Shown here: one piece after another, positions 58,719 through 64,000 of the stretch
How the letters are laid out: each line of letters opens with the position of its first letter
Numbering within the stretch: the stretch's first letter is position 1
Origin: Bradyrhizobium altum
Lineage (GTDB): Bacteria; Pseudomonadota; Alphaproteobacteria; Rhizobiales; Xanthobacteraceae
DNA length: 64,000 bases
Assembly: GCF_020889705.1 (NCBI RefSeq)
Contig: NZ_JACMYP010000014.1
Span: 1-64,000, forward strand
Direction: 5' to 3'
Program-made: the position numbers and the translations under genes
The notes under the pieces: generated by a model
The model's database searches: none
What the model was told of the DNA's origin: nothing
The model's input: the letters and a program-made list of their open reading frames with translations, nothing else

Positions 58719-61397
58719 CTAGACGATGAAATGAAATTCCTGCCAGGCGCTCCAGATCATGCCGTCGTTGGCGCGAACCCAGAGGTCGTCAGACACGGTG
58801 CCGCCATCGAAAGTCGTGCTGGCGAGCTGGGCCGCACTGACAGTGATCGCGGTGTTGGTGGGCTGCGCGTTCCCGCCGATGCTCCAGTGGCCGCTGCTGG
58901 CCGACGGCGTCGAATCCCATAATTGATACTGGCTCATGCTGTCCCCGTCGGCATCCGAGACCGAGAACAGGCTCGATGCGGCCACGCTCAGGTTGGCGGT
59001 CGCGTGGAAGTCGGATGCGGAGACGACCGGAGCATGGTCAATCGGTGCGGTGACGTGAAATTCCTTCCACGGCCCCCAGGCGAGGCCGTCGTAAGCCCTC
59101 GCCCAGAGATCGTCCGAACCGGAGCCGCTCTGAAAGCTTGTGTTCGAGAGCTGCGCTGCAGTCACATCGATTGCGACATTGGCGCCCTGAGCTACTCCGG
59201 CGATCACCCAGTGCCCGCTGCTGGGATCGGACGTCGAATCCCACAGCTGATAGTTCGTGATGGTGTCTCCATCCGCGTCGGTGGTCGAGAACAGCATGGA
59301 GGCCGCGATATCCTGGCCGTGGCTCGCTGAAAAGTCGGTGACCGATACGATCGGAAGGTTGTCGGCCGGCGCGTTGACGTGAAACTCCTTCCAGTTGCCC
59401 CACGTCATGCCGTCGAAGGCTCGCACCCAGAGGTCGTCGGAGCCCGAACCGCTCTGGAACGAGGCATTCGTCAATTGGGTGGGCGTAACATCGATGGCGA
59501 TGTTGGCGGCCTGCGCCACGCCGCCGACCACCCAATGCCCGCTGGCAGGATCGGCGGTCGAGTCCCAGAACTGATAGTGGGTGATCGTATCGTTGTCGGC
59601 ATCGCTGACCGTGAACAGGCTTGACGCGGCGATGTCCTGACCGTGCGTTGCGGTCATGTCCGACGCGCTCACCACCGGTGCATGGTCGATCGGCGCGTTG
59701 ACGTGGAATTCCTTCCAGGCTCCCCACGTCGTACCGTCATTGGCTCGCACCCACAGATCATCCGAGCCGGAGCCCGATTGAAACGAGGTGCTTGTCAATT
59801 GAGCAGGCGTAACATCGATGGCGATGTTGGTGGCCTGCGCCACTCCGCCGACCACCCAGTGGCCACTGGCGGGATCGCTCGTTGAATCCCAAAGCTGATA
59901 GGCGGTGATCGTGTCGCCATCTGCGTCGGTCACGCTGAAGAGACTGGACGCGGCGATATCCTGGCCGTGGGTCGCCGACACGTCGGTTGCGCTGACCACC
60001 GGCGCATGATCCAGACCTGGCGTGGCCGTGAACGGAACCCATGCTCCCCAGAGATATCCGTCATAGGCCCGCACCCAGAGCGTGTCCGGGGCCGTACCGA
60101 ACACATAGCTCACTTGCGAGAGGCTGGCGGCCGAGACGTCGATCTCGGCGTTGGTGGCTTGCGTAGCGCCATTGATCGCCCAGTGCCCGTGGCCCTCGGT
60201 GTCCCAAAATGCATATTGGGTGATGGTGTCGCCATCCGCGTCACTGGCCGAGAACAGTGAGGATTCAGCCACCGAGAGCTGCCCGCGCGAACCGGTCACG
60301 TTGGCTGCCGTGACCACGGGCGCATGATCAGCCGGAGAAATCACGAAGGGTTTCCAGTCGCTCCACAAATAGCCGTCGAAGGCTCTCACCCACAGCGTGT
60401 CCGAACCAGGTCCGGCCTGGTAACTTGCTTGGGCCAATTGCGACGCACTGATGTCGATCTCGGTGTTGGTGCCCTGGATTATTCCTCCCACTGTCCAGTG
60501 ACCGTTGCCATTGGTGTCCCAGAAGGAATATTCGGTGATGGAATCGCCCGCGGCCATGTTCACCGAGAACAACGATGAGGCCGCATAAACCTGATTTCGG
60601 GCTGCGGACTGATCGCTGGCGGTGACGACCGGTGTCGTCCGGATGCTGTATCCGAGGTCCTTCAGAACTCCGATGTCCAGGTTGGAGATCGCGTACTGGT
60701 AATCGGCGTAGAAGACGATTCCGTTCATCAAGTCCAGCGTGAGCGGGTCCTTGACGGTCGACGGGGTGGCGTAGAGGTCGGATTGCTGGTTGCCGAAATG
60801 GTAGTAGTTCTGGGTCGTGCTGTCTGTGGTCAGGGGCACCGGGCCGCCGTAAGCGGCCTCGGCATTCGCACCAGCAAAGTTGGCGCCGGTTGCGGTCTTT
60901 TGAATCAGGGTGTCGAACGTGGATTCGTAGGCGCCGGCCAACTGGCCGCTCTGGTCGTACCAGCCCGTCATGCCGAAGCCGTGCATGAGCTCATGAAGAA
61001 AAACGTTGATCGGATTGATCACGTTTCCAGGCACCTGACTGGACCAGCTCAGGCCATAGTCGAGGTCGATGTACTGGAAGTAGCCAGGATCGATGTTGAT
61101 GGTGATGTCGCTTGTCGTTCCAGGGACGTGCTGTCCGGTGGTCAGCTCGTACTGGCTTGACGGCTCATACACCGCGAGCCCGCCATTCGTGCCCACGTTG
61201 TAGCTGGAGGTAGGCCCGCCGTCGGCTCGGCCAACGGCGGTGGGCAGGATGTTGAGTGACACCACCATGGTGCCAATGCCCAGGATATATCGCTGCCAGA
61301 TGTTGAGGGCCTGCTCGAGGTCGTAAACCAGAGACTCGTCGGCAGATCCGCCTACGTTCGATGAATCGTTTAATGTGACGGAATAATTCCAAGTCAT
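58719..61397 (-). CDS. Zincin-like protein with six tandem Asp-rich repeats
   Basis: Residues 135-139 of this 892-residue protein are H-E-L-M-H followed by G-F-G-M-T-G-W-Y-D, a zinc-metalloprotease motif in which the third metal ligand is not the usual His at position 11. From about residue 265 to the end there are six modules of about 100 residues, each starting P-V-V-x-A and containing D-A-D-G-D-x-I-x-x-Y-x-x-W-D and D-x-L-W-V-R-A-x-D-G. There is no signal peptide, and the modules suggest a secreted, calcium-loving protein. The divergent type I transporter gene at 62000 is the likely exporter. It may process surface proteins or be an adhesin with a degenerate enzyme head. Confidence 0.8.
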   Translation of the reverse strand: MTWNYSVTLNDSSNVGGSADESLVYDLEQALNIWQRYILGIGTMVVSLNILPTAVGRADGGPTSSYNVGTNGGLAVYEPSSQYELTTGQHVPGTTSDITINIDPGYFQYIDLDYGLSWSSQVPGNVINPINVFLHELMHGFGMTGWYDQSGQLAGAYESTFDTLIQKTATGANFAGANAEAAYGGPVPLTTDSTTQNYYHFGNQQSDLYATPSTVKDPLTLDLMNGIVFYADYQYAISNLDIGVLKDLGYSIRTTPVVTASDQSAARNQVYAASSLFSVNMAAGDSITEYSFWDTNGNGHWTVGGIIQGTNTEIDISASQLAQASYQAGPGSDTLWVRAFDGYLWSDWKPFVISPADHAPVVTAANVTGSRGQLSVAESSLFSASDADGDTITQYAFWDTEGHGHWAINGATQATNAEIDVSAASLSQVSYVFGTAPDTLWVRAYDGYLWGAWVPFTATPGLDHAPVVSATDVSATHGQDIAASSLFSVTDADGDTITAYQLWDSTSDPASGHWVVGGVAQATNIAIDVTPAQLTSTSFQSGSGSDDLWVRANDGTTWGAWKEFHVNAPIDHAPVVSASDMTATHGQDIAASSLFTVSDADNDTITHYQFWDSTADPASGHWVVGGVAQAANIAIDVTPTQLTNASFQSGSGSDDLWVRAFDGMTWGNWKEFHVNAPADNLPIVSVTDFSASHGQDIAASMLFSTTDADGDTITNYQLWDSTSDPSSGHWVIAGVAQGANVAIDVTAAQLSNTSFQSGSGSDDLWARAYDGLAWGPWKEFHVTAPIDHAPVVSASDFHATANLSVAASSLFSVSDADGDSMSQYQLWDSTPSASSGHWSIGGNAQPTNTAITVSAAQLASTTFDGGTVSDDLWVRANDGMIWSAWQEFHFIV
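58725..60640 (-). repeat. Six tandem coding repeats of about 310 nt
   Basis: The modules of the zincin-like gene are clearly repeated at DNA level. Three of them (roughly 59040-59960) are nearly identical over long blocks, for example CTCGCACCCAGAGGTCGTCGG-type segments, while the outer ones are more divergent. The pattern fits tandem duplication with homogenisation. Confidence 0.85.
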
Positions 61398-61999
61398 CTT
61401 GGTCGAGCTTTCAATCTATGGTAGCGTGGCAATAATTGATAATATTCATGCTGACCAGTCACTGGATGGTTAATGGACGACAAATGGCCGGCCCCGGACA
61501 AAGCGGAGCGTGAGGCTGTTCGTGTCCAGCGCCTCTGGCGAGATTGGCTCGGGTCATCACCTTGGGTCATCACCTTGGGGCATCACACAGAGTCCGGGCC
61601 ATTCTTTGCATGCTGCAAGATCGGAAGGGCATGACCCTCTTTATACGCGATAAGGCCTACGCGATCATCCCTGTGATCCCGGTGACAGCCATATCGCGTG
61701 GCCGCGATCCGTAAGACTACGGAGCCTGGTTCGGATTTCCGAACGGTTCCACGATGGACTCCAGGATCGGCATGATGTCGCTCGCGAATTCGGCCTGGCC
61801 GTTGATAACGCCAATTGCATCTCGCCGGAGAGCCATAGTACTCTGCCTGTCATATTCATTTGCTGCTCTGTCGGTTCGTTACGAATAGTCAGTTTGCGCT
61901 GACGGCGAGGCCGAGGAGCAGGGGCGGGGCGCGCTCACGGCAATTCGGCTCACCTTCGACTGCAGTTATTTTCAGCTACTGAGCAGATTAAATCGCGAG
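61398..61999. other. Divergent intergenic region
   Basis: The 602 nt between the zincin-like and transporter genes carry the short ORF at 61717-61836 and otherwise only regulatory potential. An AT-rich stretch at about 61420-61450 could be the promoter of the zincin-like gene. A short direct repeat of CATCACCTTGGG-like sequence occurs at about 61555-61580. Confidence 0.35.
61717..61836 (-). CDS. Possible 39-residue small protein
   Basis: An ATG ending at 61836, with GGCAGAG a few bases upstream, opens 39 codons. The product reads like a real peptide: a basic head, then an acidic amphipathic helix (E-F-A-S-D-I-M-P-I-L-E-S-I-V-E) and a Pro/Asn tail. No family is recognised. It may be chance, but its position between a type I exporter and a likely substrate makes it worth noting. 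Confidence 0.3.
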   Translation of the reverse strand: MALRRDAIGVINGQAEFASDIMPILESIVEPFGNPNQAP

Positions 62000-64000
62000 A
62001 TGATTGAAACGCGGAGCGGTACGACAGCAGACAGCGGGATCGTTGGGCTCGCGATGCTGCTGCGTTTTCACGGCATCCCGGCCGATGTCGACCAGATTCG
62101 TCACCAAGTCGGCAATGGCCCATTCGGAACGCCGGAGATGCTGCGGTACGCGCGCTCGACCGGCGTCAAGGCTCGCGAGCTGAGCACCAACTGGCTAAGG
62201 CTCGAGAAGGTCCCGCTTCCTGCCATCGCGCTGTTGCGCGACGGCGGCCATCTGATCCTCGCCAAGGTGGGCGCAGACAAGATCCTCGTTCAATCGCCTC
62301 TGTCGGAGCGCCCGGAGTTGATCACGAGGGCCGAACTGGAAGCGGTGTGGACCGGCAAGCTGATCCTGGTGAGCCGGCGGGCGGGACTGGTCAATCTTGC
62401 ACGCCGCTTTGACCTGTCGTGGTTTCTGGGGGCAATCCACAAATATCGGTACCATTTCGTGGAGGTGTTGATCGCCTCGTTCTTCTTGCAGCTGTTTGCT
62501 CTGGTGTCGCCGCTGTTCTTTCAGGTGGTGATCGACAAGGTCCTGGTTAATCACACACTCAGCACACTCGACGTGCTCGTCGTGGGGTTGATCGGCATCG
62601 CGGCTTTTGAGACGGCCCTCGCGATACTGAGAACCTACCTGTTCTCCCACGTGACCAACCGGATCGATGTCGAACTGGGAGCCCGCTTGTTTCGGCACCT
62701 CATCGGGCTGCCCATTGCCTATTTTCAGGCTCGCCGGGTTGGCGACTCGGTTGCGCGGGTCCGCGAGCTGGAGAACATTCGCAACTTCCTGACCGGCTCC
62801 GCGCTGACGGTTGTGATAGACCTGTTCTTCACCGTCGTTTTCATCGCGGTGATGTTTATCTACTCGCCGATCCTGACCTGGATCGTGCTTGGGTCCTTCC
62901 CGCTTTATGTCGGCATCTCGGCCGGCGCGACGCCGATGTTCCGTCAGCGGCTGGATACCAAATTCGAGCGCGGGGCCGAAAACCAGGCCTTTCTCGTCGA
63001 GAGCGTGACCGGGGTCGAGACCATCAAGGCCATGGCGCTCGAACCGCAGATGCAGCGCCGCTGGGAGGAGCAGCTTGCCGGATACGTGGCGGCCAGCTTC
63101 CGCGTGCTCAGCCTGGCGAATGTCGCGAGCCAATCGGTCCAGTTCGTGAGCAAGCTCGTCACCGCGGTGATCCTTTACGCCGGCGCCAAGCTGGTGATCG
63201 ACGGAAGCCTCACGGTGGGCGAGCTGATCGCCTTCAACATGTTCTCGTCACGCGTGAGCGCGCCGGTTTTGAGGCTGGCGCAGCTCTGGCAGGATTTCCA
63301 TCAGGCCAGGCTCTCCGTCGCGCGGCTCGGCGACATCCTGAATACGCCGGCGGAGCAGACGTTCAGCCCCGGTCGCGCCGTGCCGCCGCCCATCAAGGGT
63401 CAGGTCACCCTTGAACACGTGTCCTTCCGCTATCGGGTGGATGGACCCGAAGTGCTGCACGACATCAACATCAGCATTCCGGCCGGCCAGGTCGTCGGCA
63501 TCGTCGGTCCGTCCGGTTCGGGCAAGAGCACCTTCACGAAGCTCGTTCAGCGCCTTTACGTTCCGGAGAAGGGCAGGGTCCTTGTCGACGGGGTTGACCT
63601 TGCGATGGTCGATCCGGCGTGGCTGCGTCGCCAGGTCGGCGTCGTCCTGCAGGAAAACGTGTTGTTCAATCGCAGCGTACGGGAAAACATCGCGCTCGCC
63701 GACCCGGCCGCTCCGATGGAGAAAGTGGTCGCCGCGGCTCAGCTTGCGGGAGCTCACGAATTCATTCTGGAGCTGCCGGAAGGCTACGACACCGTCGTCG
63801 GCGAGCGCGGCTCCAGTCTGTCGGGAGGGCAGCGGCAACGCATCGCGATCGCGCGGGCCCTTATCACCGATCCCCGCATCCTGATCTTCGACGAAGCGAC
63901 GAGTTCGCTCGACTACGAAAGCGAAAGAGTCATACAGGACAATATGAACCGGATCGTGAAGGGACGAACGGTTTTTGTCATTGCACATCGTCTGTCCGCT
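62000..64000 (+). CDS. Type I secretion ABC transporter (HlyB-like), 3' end cut
   Basis: The visible 667 residues contain an N-terminal C39-like domain in which the catalytic Cys is replaced by Ser (D11-S12-G13), as in HlyB-type transporters that do not cleave a leader. Next are six membrane helices (about 150-440) and an ATPase with Walker A G-P-S-G-S-G-K-S-T, signature L-S-G-G-Q, Walker B L-I-F-D-E-A-T and the H-loop near the edge. Only the last few dozen residues are missing. It should work with a membrane-fusion protein (likely just downstream) and TolC. The ATG at 62000 is the only ATG or GTG after the upstream stop, though its ribosome-binding site is weak. Confidence 0.9.
   Translation, partial: MIETRSGTTADSGIVGLAMLLRFHGIPADVDQIRHQVGNGPFGTPEMLRYARSTGVKARELSTNWLRLEKVPLPAIALLRDGGHLILAKVGADKILVQSPLSERPELITRAELEAVWTGKLILVSRRAGLVNLARRFDLSWFLGAIHKYRYHFVEVLIASFFLQLFALVSPLFFQVVIDKVLVNHTLSTLDVLVVGLIGIAAFETALAILRTYLFSHVTNRIDVELGARLFRHLIGLPIAYFQARRVGDSVARVRELENIRNFLTGSALTVVIDLFFTVVFIAVMFIYSPILTWIVLGSFPLYVGISAGATPMFRQRLDTKFERGAENQAFLVESVTGVETIKAMALEPQMQRRWEEQLAGYVAASFRVLSLANVASQSVQFVSKLVTAVILYAGAKLVIDGSLTVGELIAFNMFSSRVSAPVLRLAQLWQDFHQARLSVARLGDILNTPAEQTFSPGRAVPPPIKGQVTLEHVSFRYRVDGPEVLHDINISIPAGQVVGIVGPSGSGKSTFTKLVQRLYVPEKGRVLVDGVDLAMVDPAWLRRQVGVVLQENVLFNRSVRENIALADPAAPMEKVVAAAQLAGAHEFILELPEGYDTVVGERGSSLSGGQRQRIAIARALITDPRILIFDEATSSLDYESERVIQDNMNRIVKGRTVFVIAHRLSA

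Noticed and set aside
62195..63133. 312-codon minus-strand frame
   Set aside because: Fully antisense to the HlyB-like transporter; low-complexity charged composition.
1..64000. CRISPR array
   Set aside because: No short regularly spaced repeats were seen; the repeats at 34769 and 58725 are long coding modules.

Overview
The window looks like the chromosome of a Bradyrhizobium-type alphaproteobacterium. This is an inference from the GC-rich EPS genes, the many small secreted proteins of rhizobial flavour, and the initiator tRNA sequence; no marker gene was compared. It has two halves. Positions 1 to about 27,624 are the right-hand part of an integrated genomic island. Positions about 27,640 to 64,000 are host-like sequence dominated by an exopolysaccharide/capsule locus and a type I secretion locus.

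Island, left to right. A cut-off unknown gene and two exported proteins (1-2208) are followed by a minus-strand three-gene cassette (2365-4646): a PatA-like subtilisin protease, a PatG C-terminal-domain protein and, 12-15 nt downstream behind a perfect AGGAGG, an 82-residue peptide with ten cysteines. This resembles the protease half of a cyanobactin pathway, but no YcaO cyclodehydratase is nearby, so it is my main candidate for an undescribed peptide-maturation (RiPP) system. Next come an orphan tyrosine recombinase (5196-5822) and a defence-like region. That region holds an HNH-DGQHR fusion protein, and a five-gene minus-strand operon of DUF4258, a degenerate methylase fused to a specificity domain, and HsdR-HsdM-HsdS. 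It also holds DUF4238, wHTH-GIY-YIG, DUF3800-like, HNH and two PD-(D/E)XK-like proteins. The right end carries the mobility module: a DUF927 ATPase, a probable HUH/rolling-circle Rep, an AlpA-like excisionase, an unknown protein and a tyrosine integrase. Beside the integrase lies a 45-nt copy of the 3' end of an initiator tRNA-fMet gene (27580-27624), the attachment site, followed by a strong terminator.

EPS locus. gmd and fcl make GDP-L-fucose and a WcaI-type glycosyltransferase lies between them. A large secreted GH16 glycanase, exported unknown proteins, an OPX export lipoprotein, a Wzy/ligase-like membrane protein and a Wzc/ExoP tyrosine autokinase follow on the plus strand (33164-45067). 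A tight minus-strand operon (53357 down to 45183) encodes a beta-helix lipoprotein, a GT4 glycosyltransferase, an FkbM methyltransferase, a second ligase/polymerase-like protein, a methyltransferase, an acyltransferase and a flippase. A WcaJ/ExoY-type initiating sugar transferase (54265-55659) completes a Wzx/Wzy pathway. A PPP-family phosphatase and a membrane protein follow.

The right end holds an 892-residue zincin-like protein with six tandem modules and, divergently after 600 nt, a HlyB-like type I secretion ABC transporter cut by the window edge. This transporter is a natural candidate to export that protein.
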